Positions 9,558 through 17,828 of a stretch of 57,071 bases of DNA are shown piece after piece. The stretch is taken from assembly GCF_016863435.1 (NCBI RefSeq), contig NZ_BOOW01000003.1:1-57071 (forward strand), read 5' to 3'. The notes beneath the pieces were generated by a model. That model was given only the letters and a program-made list of their open reading frames with translations. It was not told the DNA's origin and did no database searches. A program made the translations under genes and the position numbers. Positions within the stretch are counted from its first letter, which is position 1. Each line of letters begins with the position of its first letter. Source of the stretch: Sinosporangium siamense. Lineage in GTDB: Bacteria; Actinomycetota; Actinomycetes; Streptosporangiales; Streptosporangiaceae.

Positions 9558-10031
9558 TCAGCCGATCCGCGGTGATCCGTTGCGTTCCATCACAAGAGGG
9601 GTGTCGAGGAGGCGGGAGAGCACTATGGAGCTCTTAGTACGGATGACGAACGCCTCGGACGCGATGCGCTCGATCACCTTCTCCACGTGGCGCATATCGG
9701 TGGCCCTGATGTGCAGGAGAGCGTCGGCCTCCCCGGTGACCGTGCAGGCGGAGACGATCTCCGGATGGCGCGCGACGGCCCGCCCGATCTCGACCGGCGA
9801 GGTCTTGCCCCGGCAGAACAGCTCGACATATGCCTCGGTGGTCCACCCGAGGGCGGCGGGCTCGACCTTGGCGGTGAACCCGGTGATCGCCCCGTGCTCC
9901 CGCAACCGGTCGACCCGCCGTTTGACAGCCGAGGCCGACAGGCCCACCTGCTGGCCTATTTCTGCATATGTCGATCGGGCATCTGCGATCAGCGCCCCGA
10001 TGATGTCACGGTCCAACCGGTCGAGCTCCAC
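9558..10031 (-). CDS. Lrp/AsnC family transcriptional regulator
   Basis: A 157-aa protein with an N-terminal winged helix-turn-helix (VELDRLDRDIIGALIADARSTY, given here in part; then QVGLSASAVKRRVDRLREHG) and a C-terminal RAM ligand-binding domain. These regulators form octamers or larger and respond to amino acids. I place the start at GTG 10031 because the result has standard family length. A longer reading to 10094 would run through a terminator hairpin (10071-10104). It lies upstream of, and in the same direction as, the amidinohydrolase and rocD genes, so it probably controls arginine/ornithine catabolism, with arginine or ornithine as likely effector. Confidence 0.92.
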   Translation of the reverse strand: MELDRLDRDIIGALIADARSTYAEIGQQVGLSASAVKRRVDRLREHGAITGFTAKVEPAALGWTTEAYVELFCRGKTSPVEIGRAVARHPEIVSACTVTGEADALLHIRATDMRHVEKVIERIASEAFVIRTKSSIVLSRLLDTPLVMERNGSPRIG

Positions 10032-10070
10032 GGTGACCTGTATACAGCCATTCGGGCGGACGAAATGCCG

Positions 10071-10104
10071 AAGGGGGCTCGCGTCCTCCGACACGAGCCC
10101 CCTT
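10071..10104 (-). terminator. Terminator hairpin after the DUF5941 gene
   Basis: Perfect 11-bp stem (10071-10081 with 10094-10104), 12-nt loop, no strong T-run. It lies 12 bp past the stop of the DUF5941 gene and separates that unit from the Lrp gene. Confidence 0.65.
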
Positions 10105-10115
10105 GGGGAGAACGG

Positions 10116-10829
10116 TCAGGCTTTGTCGGCCTCGCCCGTGGCCTGCTCCAGGGCCTCCTCGGGCGACTGCTCCAGGTCCTGCTCGGCGGCGGCCTGGGCC
10201 GACGCCTTGTCGAGGCGCACCCAGCTCGTCACGCTCTCCACGGCGAACAGCACGAACAGGTAGGCCGTGAGCACAACCAGCACCGGCGTCAACATCTCAA
10301 GCGCGGCGCCCGCGCCGAGCACGAGCAGCCGCACCTCCCAGCCGAGCCCGGCCTGGAACACCCAGGCGGGCGGCCAGATGCTCTGCCTGGTCCGGTAGAC
10401 CGTGTCGTACGTGTGGTAACCCACCACGTAAATCAACACGAACAGGAGCCACTGGGGCGCCCCTGCCGTCAACCCGACAAGCAGCACGACCGTGAACTCG
10501 GTGGCCCGGATCAGCGGCGGGGCAAGCCAGTCGAATCTGCCCAGATGATCACGCGGCACCGTAGGCAACACCAGCAACACCATGATCAACACAGGGATTA
10601 GCAGGCTCGGCCCCGGCTCAAGCAGCCCGGCGACCGCAACGGCGACGATCGCGATCAGGGCGACCAGCGTCGAGGCCACGGGCGGCAGGCCGCGGCCCAG
10701 CTTGTGGCGGAGCGCGCCGGCGAGCGGCCCGTCGTCGCGGTAGGCGAGCAACCGCGCGGTCTGGATGCGCCGGCGCTCCTCGTCCGGGTCGGGGGTTTGC
10801 GCGGAGACGGCCTGGGGCTGAGTGATCAT
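10116..10829 (-). CDS. DUF5941-type polytopic membrane protein
   Basis: This 237-aa protein has a soluble N-terminus of about 50 residues, about five hydrophobic segments (for example STLVALIAIVAVAVAGLL, FTVVLLVGLTAG, LLFVLIYVVGYH) and an acidic C-terminal tail. A central aromatic stretch, HTYDTVYRTRQSIWPPAW, looks like the conserved part. I recognise it as the DUF5941 region which in streptomycetes forms the C-terminal part of a CDP-alcohol phosphatidyltransferase polypeptide. Here it is a separate gene, 70 bp after the phosphatidyltransferase gene and on the same strand, so the two probably work together at the membrane. Function unknown. Confidence 0.7.
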   Translation of the reverse strand: MITQPQAVSAQTPDPDEERRRIQTARLLAYRDDGPLAGALRHKLGRGLPPVASTLVALIAIVAVAVAGLLEPGPSLLIPVLIMVLLVLPTVPRDHLGRFDWLAPPLIRATEFTVVLLVGLTAGAPQWLLFVLIYVVGYHTYDTVYRTRQSIWPPAWVFQAGLGWEVRLLVLGAGAALEMLTPVLVVLTAYLFVLFAVESVTSWVRLDKASAQAAAEQDLEQSPEEALEQATGEADKA

Positions 10830-10899
10830 GCGAGCGACCTCGGGGGACGTCCGGTTAGCGGGTGGTGGGGGGTACGGCGCGGCGCCGATAGGCCGGCCG

Positions 10900-12444
10900 T
10901 CACGCGAGCGACCTCATCAGGCGGCCCGTGAGGGAGTAGGTGGCGGCGATGCTGCCCCAGATCACCAAGGTGAGGAAGGTGACCCTCGGCTCGAAGAAGG
11001 CCGCGGTGATCGCGATGGCGGCGAAACGCTCGCCGATCGGGAAGACGATCATCTTCCGGGCCCAGTGGACCGGGCGGAACTTCCCAGCCTTCGTCCACAT
11101 CTTCAGAAGACCGCGCACACCGGTGTTGCGCGTCGCCCTGCGGGTCTCAAGCGCACGCCGCAGATCGGTGTCGGAGACGGCGGACAGGGCCAGCGTCGGC
11201 AGCGGGGACGGCGGCTTGCGGCGGTTCGCCGCGCCGAAGGAGAAGTCCAGCAGGTGGCGGATCGACTGCACGCCGAGAGCGATCAGCGCGAGCGTCCACA
11301 CGTCGCCGTATCCGGCCACGACGGAGCCCACGGCGAGCCCCGCCATGACCACGTATTCCTTGAACCGGTCGAACGTCGCGTCCAGCCACGCGCCCAGCAC
11401 CCCGAACTTGCGTGCATAACGGGCAACCTGGCCGTCCACGCAGTCGAAGACGAACGCGAAGTAGATCAGGATCGCTCCGGCGACCGCACCGCCCCGGGTG
11501 CCGGTGGCGAACGCCAGCGCCGCCGCCACACCCATCGCGATGGAGATCAGCGTCACCTGGTTGGGGGTCAGGCCGCGCCGCGCCGCCCAGCGGGCGATGT
11601 AACGCGAGTAGGTGCTGACGAAGAAGGTCGTGAAGAAGCCGTCCGCGCCCTTGACCGCGTTGTTCAGCTTCGCCTTGTCCTCGTTGATCTCCGACATCGC
11701 CGCCAGGGCCTCGTCGGCCTCGGACTGCGAGTGGACGCGGGAGAAGAACAGGTCACGCCTGCCGCGCACACCGACGGACACGCCCCGCCGTACGAGCCCG
11801 AAGACCAAGAGCTGCACGAGATCGTCGTCGTCGCCGAACAGATGCGCCATGTCGGCCATCTCGCGGGCGACCTCGGCGAGGGTTGCCGCATGTCTTTGGT
11901 GCAGGTGCAGCGGGCCGAGCAGCACGGCGTTGGGGCGGGTCACCATGTGGTGCGCCGTGCCGACCGACACCACGCGGGAACGCCCTGCGCGCGCTCGCAC
12001 CTTCAGGGACTCAAGGACCTGATGGCCGATCTCGGGGTCGGCCTCGTCGATCGGGACGTGGTCGGGAATCTCCTCGGCGCTGTCCTCGTCCGGGCGCGGC
12101 ACCTTCGCGATGAGCGCCTGCGCTCCGCGCTTGGCCTTGGAGAGCTGATAGATCAGCTCGTCGTGGATCAGCGAGTTGGTGGGGATGATGAAGAGGTTCT
12201 CGGTGCTGTGCTCCACGGCGTCGGCCACGGCGCGCAGATCATCGGCCAGATCACGAGTCTGGTCCACATGGCCGGGGTGGCCCGCGGCCGAGCGTGTGAT
12301 CGTGATCGGATTGGGATCCAGCGACGCGAGCTGGCTGTGAAGTCGCTCGGTCACCGTGGGCGCGCCGGGCAGCGAAGCCAGCTTGATGCCGGTGGGGGAT
12401 GAGTGGGGGCCGGGCGATGAGCCCAGCAGGACCACGCGGGTCAT
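10900..12444 (-). CDS. CDP-alcohol phosphatidyltransferase family protein with N-terminal nucleotidyltransferase-like region
   Basis: This 514-aa protein has two parts. Residues 1 to about 200 begin MTRVVLLGSSPG and look like a degenerate nucleotidyltransferase-type soluble domain. The rest is a membrane domain with the CDP-OH signature DG-x2-AR-x8-G-x3-D-x3-D, seen as DGQVARYARKFGVLGAWLD followed by ATFD, and several transmembrane stretches. Such enzymes move a phospho-alcohol from a CDP-alcohol to an acceptor in membrane lipid or inositol-lipid synthesis. The acceptor is not predictable here. The ATG at 12444 follows AAAGGGTG. It is the first gene of a two-gene unit with the DUF5941 protein. 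Confidence 0.85.
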   Translation of the reverse strand: MTRVVLLGSSPGPHSSPTGIKLASLPGAPTVTERLHSQLASLDPNPITITRSAAGHPGHVDQTRDLADDLRAVADAVEHSTENLFIIPTNSLIHDELIYQLSKAKRGAQALIAKVPRPDEDSAEEIPDHVPIDEADPEIGHQVLESLKVRARAGRSRVVSVGTAHHMVTRPNAVLLGPLHLHQRHAATLAEVAREMADMAHLFGDDDDLVQLLVFGLVRRGVSVGVRGRRDLFFSRVHSQSEADEALAAMSEINEDKAKLNNAVKGADGFFTTFFVSTYSRYIARWAARRGLTPNQVTLISIAMGVAAALAFATGTRGGAVAGAILIYFAFVFDCVDGQVARYARKFGVLGAWLDATFDRFKEYVVMAGLAVGSVVAGYGDVWTLALIALGVQSIRHLLDFSFGAANRRKPPSPLPTLALSAVSDTDLRRALETRRATRNTGVRGLLKMWTKAGKFRPVHWARKMIVFPIGERFAAIAITAAFFEPRVTFLTLVIWGSIAATYSLTGRLMRSLA

Positions 12445-12582
12445 GTCACCCTTTCGAGGCGTGCGAGGGGGCGGGTAAAAACGCGGCGCGGGGGACGTCG
12501 CCAGAGGTCAAAGTCTAATGACGCTGAGGGTCAAGCGGGCGCACTGCGGCTTTAGCTGTGATTCTTCCGCGACCAGCATCCC

Positions 12583-12588
12583 TAAAAT
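12583..12588 (+). promoter_or_regulatory. -10 hexamer TAAAAT of recO
   Basis: TAAAAT ends 6 nt before the recO GTG with no Shine-Dalgarno in between, which suggests a leaderless transcript. No clear -35 was found. Confidence 0.5.
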
Positions 12589-12594
12589 GGATGG

Positions 12595-13392
12595 GTGAGC
12601 CTGTATAGGGACGAGGGCGTCGTCCTCCGCACCCACAAACTTGGTGAGGCTGATCGCATCATCACCATCCTCACCAAACGCATGGGTAAAGTGCGGGGGG
12701 TGGCCAAGGGCGTGCGGCGCACGACGTCCAAGTTCGGGGCCAGGCTTGAACCCTTCACCCACGTCGACGTGCAGTTTCACACCGGGCGCAGCCTGGATGT
12801 GATCACGCAGGCCGAGACCATCAGGCCTTACGGCGAAGCCCTCGTGACCGACTATCCTCGCTACACGGCGGGCATCGCCATGCTGGAGACCGCCGACCGG
12901 CTCACCGTCGCGGAGAAGGAGCCCGCGCTCCGCCAGTTCCTGCTGCTCGTCGGCGGCCTGCGCACCCTCGCCGAGCGGGCCCATGAGGCCAGACTCGTGC
13001 TCGACGCATACTTCCTGCGATCACTAGCAGTGGCCGGCTACGCCCCCGCCCTGGAGGCGTGCGCCAAGTGCCGGACTCCTGCCGTACGCGCCTTCGCGAT
13101 CGTCGAGGGCGGCGTGGTGTGCGGCGGTTGCCGCCCGCCGGGGGCTGCGGTGCCGGCCGGGGAGACGATCGCACTCATGGCCGCGCTCATGCGCGGTGAC
13201 TGGGCCGGCGCCGACGCCTCGCAGTCGCGCCACCGGTCCGAATGCAGCGGCCTGGTGGCCGCCTACCTCCAGTGGCATCTGGAGCACGGCATCCGGTCCC
13301 TCAAACACGTTGAAAGGGAGCAGATACAAGGTGAAAGTCCGTCCCCCGTCACAACATCCGTCGGGCGCGATCCCGCCTCCTATCCCGCGTGA
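12595..13392 (+). CDS. recO: DNA repair protein RecO
   Basis: This 265-aa RecO has the N-terminal OB-fold sequence [20 protein letters not shown] and a basic stretch ([11 protein letters not shown]). Its zinc-binding cysteines are in CAKC and, further on, CGGC (about residues 160-180). RecO anneals single strands and loads RecA with RecR in the RecFOR pathway. The gene begins with GTG and no ribosome-binding site, but a TAAAAT box lies 6 nt upstream. The last 62 nt overlap the start of uppS, so the two genes are translationally coupled. The C-terminus beyond the usual conserved end is a short, low-complexity tail. Confidence 0.95.
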   Translation: MSLYRDEGVVLRTHKLGEADRIITILTKRMGKVRGVAKGVRRTTSKFGARLEPFTHVDVQFHTGRSLDVITQAETIRPYGEALVTDYPRYTAGIAMLETADRLTVAEKEPALRQFLLLVGGLRTLAERAHEARLVLDAYFLRSLAVAGYAPALEACAKCRTPAVRAFAIVEGGVVCGGCRPPGAAVPAGETIALMAALMRGDWAGADASQSRHRSECSGLVAAYLQWHLEHGIRSLKHVEREQIQGESPSPVTTSVGRDPASYPA

Positions 13393-14110
13393 CCTGGTCC
13401 CGCGTCACGTGGCGATCGTGATGGACGGGAACGGCAGATGGGCCAAGCAGCGGGGGCTCCCGCGCGTCGAGGGTCACAAGATGGGCGAGTCATCGCTCTT
13501 CGATGTGATCGAGGGGGCCATCGAGCTTGGCGTCCCCTACCTGTCGGCTTATGCGTTCTCCACGGAGAACTGGAAGCGGTCGCCCGATGAGGTGCGGTTC
13601 CTCATGGGGTTCAACCGCGATGTGATCCGCCGTCGCCGTGACGAGCTGCACGCGATGGGCGTGCGTGTGCGCTGGGCCGGGCGGCCCGGGCGGTTGTGGA
13701 GGAGCGTGATCTCCGAGCTCACCGACGCCGAGGAGATGACCAAGCACAACCGCACCCTGACCTTGCAGTTCTGCGTCAACTACGGCGGGCGCTCGGAGAT
13801 CGTCGACGCGGCGGTCAAACTCGCCGCGGACATCGCCGCCGGGCGCGTCAAGCCGGGCAAGGTCACCGAGAAGGTCTTCGCCCGCTACCTGGACGAGCCT
13901 GAGATTCCCGACGTCGACCTGTTCCTGCGGTCCTCCGGGGAGCAGCGCACGTCCAACTTCCTGCTTTGGCAGTCGGCTTATGCGGAGATGGTGTTCCTCA
14001 ACCGGCTCTGGCCGGACTTCGACCGGCGTGACCTGTGGGACGCCTGTGAACAATACGCCAAGCGCGACCGGCGGTACGGCGGAGCCATCCCCAACGAGGT
14101 CAGACCCTGA
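13331..14110 (+). CDS. uppS: Isoprenyl (undecaprenyl-type) diphosphate synthase
   Basis: This 259-aa cis-prenyltransferase begins with a short proline-rich tail, then the catalytic [20 protein letters not shown] block (Asp binds Mg-diphosphate). Further on are the conserved [12 protein letters not shown] and the C-terminal [17 protein letters not shown] motifs. It extends an allylic diphosphate with IPP to the C50-C55 carrier lipid for cell-wall synthesis. The GTG at 13331 lies inside the end of recO. GAAAGGGAG upstream and the position of the first conserved block make longer readings unlikely. recO-uppS adjacency is common in actinobacteria. A set of hairpin repeats follows. Confidence 0.95.
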   Translation: MKVRPPSQHPSGAIPPPIPRDLVPRHVAIVMDGNGRWAKQRGLPRVEGHKMGESSLFDVIEGAIELGVPYLSAYAFSTENWKRSPDEVRFLMGFNRDVIRRRRDELHAMGVRVRWAGRPGRLWRSVISELTDAEEMTKHNRTLTLQFCVNYGGRSEIVDAAVKLAADIAAGRVKPGKVTEKVFARYLDEPEIPDVDLFLRSSGEQRTSNFLLWQSAYAEMVFLNRLWPDFDRRDLWDACEQYAKRDRRYGGAIPNEVRP

Positions 14111-14129
14111 CCCTCGCGCCTGTCAGGGC

Positions 14130-14365
14130 CTGCCCCGTGGTTTACCGGCGCTTTCAGAGCCGACCCCCCACCGTCCCTGATCCGGGGCTTACGGGCGTTT
14201 TCAGGCCCGTGCCTCCAGCGTCCCTGATCCGTGGCTTGCGGGCGCTTCAGGGCCGCGCCCCCGCGCTCGTGCGGCCCTGATCCGGGGCTTACGGGCGCTC
14301 TCAGGCCCGCGCCCCCAGCGTCCCTTCTCCGTGGCTTGCGGGCGTTTTCAGGCCCGGAGGCCGTC
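14130..14365. repeat. Five imperfect tandem repeats of about 47-53 bp between convergent genes
   Basis: Five diverged units share a core like CCTGATCCGGGGCTTACGGG followed by a T-rich loop and CAGGCCCG. In most units GGGC and GCCC flank the loop so each can fold as a small hairpin. The array fills the gap between uppS and the convergent hydrolase gene and could act as a multi-hairpin terminator in both directions. Confidence 0.8.
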
Positions 14366-14394
14366 CGCGCCCCTCAGGCCCTGCTCTACGTCTC

Positions 14395-15261
14395 TCATGT
14401 CCGCAGGCTGTGCCGTTCGGCCCAGTCGGCCAAGGCGGAGGCGATCGCCGCCGGCTGATCCTCCGGGGTGTGGTGGCCCGCGATTGCCCCGTGTGCGCTG
14501 ATCTCCAGGCCGGCGAAGGTGGCGGCGCACCAGTCGACGACCTCCGGGGTGGTCATCGTGCCGGGGCCGGGCGCGAAGGTGAGCATGAGCTTGGGCACCT
14601 CGGCGCTCGCCGCCAGCCACTCGACGTAGGCCGCGACCCTGGCCACCACGTCGGCCGGCTCGCCGCCGAGCGGCATCGATCGGGCCCACTGGAGCAGCGG
14701 GAGGCGGCCGGCGCGCGTGGGATAGGGCATGCGGTAGACGTCGAGGTCCTCCTCGGCGAGGCCCGTGGCGACGCTGCCGGGCAACAGCCGCTCGATGAAG
14801 GCGTTGTCGTCCAGGATCATGGCCTCCCCGACGCCCGGCGTTTTGATCGAACGGAACAGGTCGCCCCCGCCCTCGGGGAACTCTTCCCAGGACAGCGGTT
14901 TCACGATCGTCTCGGTGAACGCGAGGCCGCGCACCCGGGCAGGGTGCCTGGCCGCCCAGTCGAAGGCCAGTGCCCCGCCCCAGTCGTGCCCGACGAGCAC
15001 CACACCATCGAGATCGAGCGTGTCGAACCACGCGTCCAGATAGCGGGAGTGGTCGGCAAAGGTGTACGCGATGTCTGGCTTGCCGGACTCACCCATGCCG
15101 ATCAGGTCGGGAGCCAACCGGCGTCCCGGGTCGCCGACGGCCGGGAGGACATGCCGCCACAGATGGGAGGAGGTCGGGTTGCCGTGGAGAAAGACCATCG
15201 GTGTTCCCGCGCCGACCTCGCGATAGAAGATCCTTGAGCCGAGCACGCTTACGGTGGGCAT
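14395..15261 (-). CDS. Haloalkane dehalogenase-like alpha/beta hydrolase
   Basis: This 288-aa alpha/beta-hydrolase has the residues of the haloalkane dehalogenase HLD-II group. Halide-binding Asn28 sits in HGNPTSS, nucleophile Asp93 and halide-binding Trp94 in VGHDWGG, candidate acid Glu117 in FTETI, and a His near 268 in GHHTPEDQ. Dehalogenases replace a halogen on short alkanes by hydroxyl without a cofactor. Related renilla-luciferase-type and epoxide hydrolases share the fold, so the true substrate is uncertain. The ATG at 15261 directly follows the NmrA-like gene by 60 bp; the two are probably co-transcribed and controlled by the divergent HxlR regulator. Confidence 0.82.
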   Translation of the reverse strand: MPTVSVLGSRIFYREVGAGTPMVFLHGNPTSSHLWRHVLPAVGDPGRRLAPDLIGMGESGKPDIAYTFADHSRYLDAWFDTLDLDGVVLVGHDWGGALAFDWAARHPARVRGLAFTETIVKPLSWEEFPEGGGDLFRSIKTPGVGEAMILDDNAFIERLLPGSVATGLAEEDLDVYRMPYPTRAGRLPLLQWARSMPLGGEPADVVARVAAYVEWLAASAEVPKLMLTFAPGPGTMTTPEVVDWCAATFAGLEISAHGAIAGHHTPEDQPAAIASALADWAERHSLRT

Positions 15262-15321
15262 GACTCCTGCCTCTCAGTCGGTGCCGGGCCCCGGTCATGC
15301 GCCGGGACCCGGGCACAGGGA

Positions 15322-16173
15322 TCAGCGGAAGGCGGCGACGTTCCGCGCCGCCCACTCGCCGTAGGTGCGCGCCGGACGGCCGAGAAGCCGTTCGACCGCC
15401 GGGCTCACCAGCCGCTCGGCGGCGGACGGGGCGCCCAGAAGGTCGAGAGTGGCGTCGACGACCGCCTCCGGCATGAAACGCACCAGCAGCGCCCTGGCCT
15501 CGTCACGGCTCTGCTCGGCGAACCGCACCGGTGTTCCCAGCGCGTCGCCGATCGCACGCGCCTGCTCCCGCGGGGAGACCGGCTCCGGGCCGGTGAGCTC
15601 GTAGATCTGCCCGCTGTGGCCGGCGTCGCGCAGCACCGTCGCCGCGACCTCCGCGATGTCGGACGGGTCGATGAACGGCAGAGCCACATCGCCGAACGGC
15701 GCGGCCACCGCCTTTTGCTCACGCACACCCGCCGCCCACCCGAAGGTGTTGGAGTGGAAACCGCCGGGTCGCAGGATCGTCCACGCGAGCTCCGATGCCC
15801 GCAGATCGTCCTCCGCCGCGCGCAGGAGAGAGTAGGGCGGAACCGCAGGCCGCGTGCCCGCGGCCTGAGAGGAGAGCAGGACGACCCGCTTGATCCCGGC
15901 CTCCCGCGCGATGTCCAGCAGGGCCCGCCGGTCCAGGCTCGCGGGTCCGGCGAGGAGTTCACCGGAGAGCAGGAGGAACAGCGCCTCGGCTCCCTCGAAG
16001 GCAGGTCCGAGGCTTTCCGGCGCTGCCAGATCGCCCGTCCTGTGTTCCACGTTCTCCAGCGCCTCCACACCCGCACCGCGGCGCGAAACCGCCGTCACCC
16101 GCTCACCCGCCGCCGCGAGCACCCGGACAAGCGGTGCTCCGACGTTCCCCGTCGCCCCCGTCACCACGATCAT
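15322..16173 (-). CDS. NmrA-like NAD(P)H-binding protein
   Basis: This 283-aa atypical short-chain dehydrogenase starts with the glycine-rich motif VVTGATGNVGAPLVRVLAAA and continues with PGGFHSNTFGW and a DIAEVAATVL segment characteristic of NmrA/QOR2-type proteins. Members bind NAD(P)H and act as redox sensors or quinone/alcohol reductases. ATG 16173 is chosen because GGGAGG lies at the correct distance; readings further upstream would cross the promoter shared with the HxlR gene. NmrA-type genes divergent from HxlR regulators are a common actinobacterial arrangement, with the regulator sensing quinones or other electrophiles. Confidence 0.88.
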   Translation of the reverse strand: MIVVTGATGNVGAPLVRVLAAAGERVTAVSRRGAGVEALENVEHRTGDLAAPESLGPAFEGAEALFLLLSGELLAGPASLDRRALLDIAREAGIKRVVLLSSQAAGTRPAVPPYSLLRAAEDDLRASELAWTILRPGGFHSNTFGWAAGVREQKAVAAPFGDVALPFIDPSDIAEVAATVLRDAGHSGQIYELTGPEPVSPREQARAIGDALGTPVRFAEQSRDEARALLVRFMPEAVVDATLDLLGAPSAAERLVSPAVERLLGRPARTYGEWAARNVAAFR

Positions 16174-16252
16174 GATCGCCTCCCGTATCCGCTGCTTCCG
16201 GTCACGCCGCGGCGGGATCCCGTCGCGACTCGGCGACGCTAACATCCTCGCT

Positions 16253-16266
16253 ATAGTAGGTACCTA
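16253..16266. promoter_or_regulatory. Divergent promoter with palindromic HxlR-type operator
   Basis: TATAGT (16253-16258, plus strand) is a likely -10 for the HxlR gene. It overlaps the perfect palindrome TAGGTACCTA (16257-16266), whose half-sites resemble HxlR targets. The complementary strand also offers TACTAT as a -10 for the NmrA/hydrolase genes. Related GACTACC follows at 16276-16282. Confidence 0.5.
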
Positions 16267-16295
16267 GAGGAAAGTGACTACCCCATGGACATCCA

Positions 16296-16682
16296 GTGAG
16301 CGGGAAAACGGACCCCGAAGCGCTCCCCGAGCAGGCGTGCCCGATCGCCCCGGTCGTCGAGATCGTCTTCAGCCGGTGGACGACCCCGATCCTGTGGGCC
16401 CTCCACGAGTTCGGCAGGCAACGCTTCGTCGAACTCGAGTGCCGCATCACCACGATCACCCCCAAGGTGCTGACGCAGCGCCTGCGGCAACTGGAGCGCG
16501 ACGGCCTCGTCGTGCGCACCTACCACCCCGAGATCCCGCCCCGGGTGGAATACGAGATCAGCGACCTGGGCCGCAGCCTCGGCCCCCTGTTCGCCTCACT
16601 CACCCAGTGGGCCGACACCAACTTGCCCGAAGTCGAGCGCTCCCGGCACAACTACGACAACACCACCGCGCCGCGGACCTGA
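16296..16682 (+). CDS. HxlR family transcriptional regulator
   Basis: This 128-aa winged-helix protein has a Cys near the N-terminus (CPIAPVVEIVFSRWT), the helix-turn-helix around RFVELECRITTITPKVLTQRL (shown only in part by motif LTQRLRQLERDGLV) and a wing (YHPEIPPRVEYEIS). It fits the HxlR/MarR-like group. The conserved N-terminal Cys often senses reactive quinones or aldehydes. It is transcribed away from the NmrA-like and dehalogenase-like genes, with a palindrome between them, so autoregulation and control of those genes are likely. The GTG start has no clear ribosome-binding site. Confidence 0.9.
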   Translation: MSGKTDPEALPEQACPIAPVVEIVFSRWTTPILWALHEFGRQRFVELECRITTITPKVLTQRLRQLERDGLVVRTYHPEIPPRVEYEISDLGRSLGPLFASLTQWADTNLPEVERSRHNYDNTTAPRT

Positions 16683-16820
16683 GACCCGCCTCTCCGTCGG
16701 CCGGTGCGCCCCGCCGGACCCCTGCTCCGCGACCCTGCTGCGTCGGAACCCTGCCCAGTGGCACGGCGCTCGGTGGTACGGCGGAGCCGTCTCCGTGGCC
16801 AGGCCCCTTGGCCACGCTTC

Positions 16821-16856
16821 GTGACCCTGTTCGGCGGTACGCCTGAGCAGGGTCAC
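16821..16856 (+). terminator. Hairpin downstream of the HxlR gene
   Basis: 9-bp stem (16821-16829 with 16848-16856). The 13-mer GAGCAGGGTCACG (16845-16857) is repeated at 16874-16886, and GGTACGGCGGAGC occurs twice nearby (about 16775 and 16865). The whole of 16683-16949 is reiterated GC-rich sequence without a gene. Confidence 0.5.
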
Positions 16857-16979
16857 GGTTCAGCGGTACGGCGGAGCAGGGTCACGCAAGCCCGATCCGT
16901 GGGAGCGGGAAACTGTCGGTAGGGAGGGCTAAGCTGCGGTCCTTGTCAGGTGGGGTACGAGCCGCACGGGGGGCGTTCC

Positions 16980-17828
16980 ATGACTCTTTCCACCGAGCAG
17001 CACCGTCGGGCCGTCGCTTTCCAGGCCCTGCATCGAGGGCCCGAGCCTTTCGTCGTGCCCAATCCGTGGGACGCCGGCACCGCGCGCCTGCTGGCCGGGC
17101 TCGGCTTCGCAGCCCTCGCCACCACCAGCGCCGGCCTCGCCTTCACCCTCGGCCGCCCCGACGGCGCCAACCGCGTCACCCGGGCGGAGACCCTGGCCAA
17201 CGCCGCCGCCATCGTCGAGGCGACCCGTCTGCCCGTGTCGGCCGATCTGGAGAGCGGCTTCGGCGACACCCCCGAGGAGGTGGCCGAGACCATCCGCCTG
17301 GCCGCCGAGACCGGCCTGGTCGGCGGCTCCGTGGAAGACTCCACGGGGAGCGGGGCCGATCCCCAGCGCTCACTGGCGGAGGCCGTGGAGCGCGTCTCGG
17401 CCGCCGTGGAGGCCGCCAGGGCCCTGCCCTTCCCGTTCACGGTGACCGCCCGCGCCGAAAACTTCTTTGTCGGCCGCCCCGACCTCGACGACACGATCCG
17501 CCGCCTCCAGGCTTACGAGGAGGCGGGCGCCGACGTGCTCTATGCTCCCGGCCTCCCCGACGCCGACGCGGTCCACGCCGTGTGCTCGTCCGTGACCCGC
17601 CCGGTCAACATCCTGGCGGGCGGCGCCCTGCGCCTTTCCGTCGCCGACCTGGGCGACCTGGGCGCCCGCCGCATCAGCGTGGGCTCAACCCTCGTCCGAG
17701 CCGCCCTCACCGCCTTCACCCGCGGAGCCCAGGAGCTCCACGACCACGGCACCCTGTCCTTCGCCACCGACACCACCTCCCACCGCGACCTCAACACACT
17801 GATGGAGAGGGCCGGCGAGTCACCCTGA
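16980..17828 (+). CDS. Isocitrate lyase/PEP mutase family enzyme
   Basis: This 282-aa TIM-barrel protein of the PEP mutase/isocitrate lyase superfamily shows VVPNPWDAGTARLLAGLGF, the metal-binding segment DLESGFGDTPEEV and SVEDSTG. Members form or break C-C or C-P bonds next to a carboxylate (methylisocitrate lyase, oxaloacetate decarboxylase, carboxyphosphonoenolpyruvate mutase). The KKCGH-type isocitrate lyase loop is absent, so the substrate is unresolved. I choose ATG 16980, with GGGGGG upstream; a GTG at 16950 would add ten residues without family similarity. It stands alone, with terminator-like repeats on the upstream side. Confidence 0.85.
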   Translation: MTLSTEQHRRAVAFQALHRGPEPFVVPNPWDAGTARLLAGLGFAALATTSAGLAFTLGRPDGANRVTRAETLANAAAIVEATRLPVSADLESGFGDTPEEVAETIRLAAETGLVGGSVEDSTGSGADPQRSLAEAVERVSAAVEAARALPFPFTVTARAENFFVGRPDLDDTIRRLQAYEEAGADVLYAPGLPDADAVHAVCSSVTRPVNILAGGALRLSVADLGDLGARRISVGSTLVRAALTAFTRGAQELHDHGTLSFATDTTSHRDLNTLMERAGESP

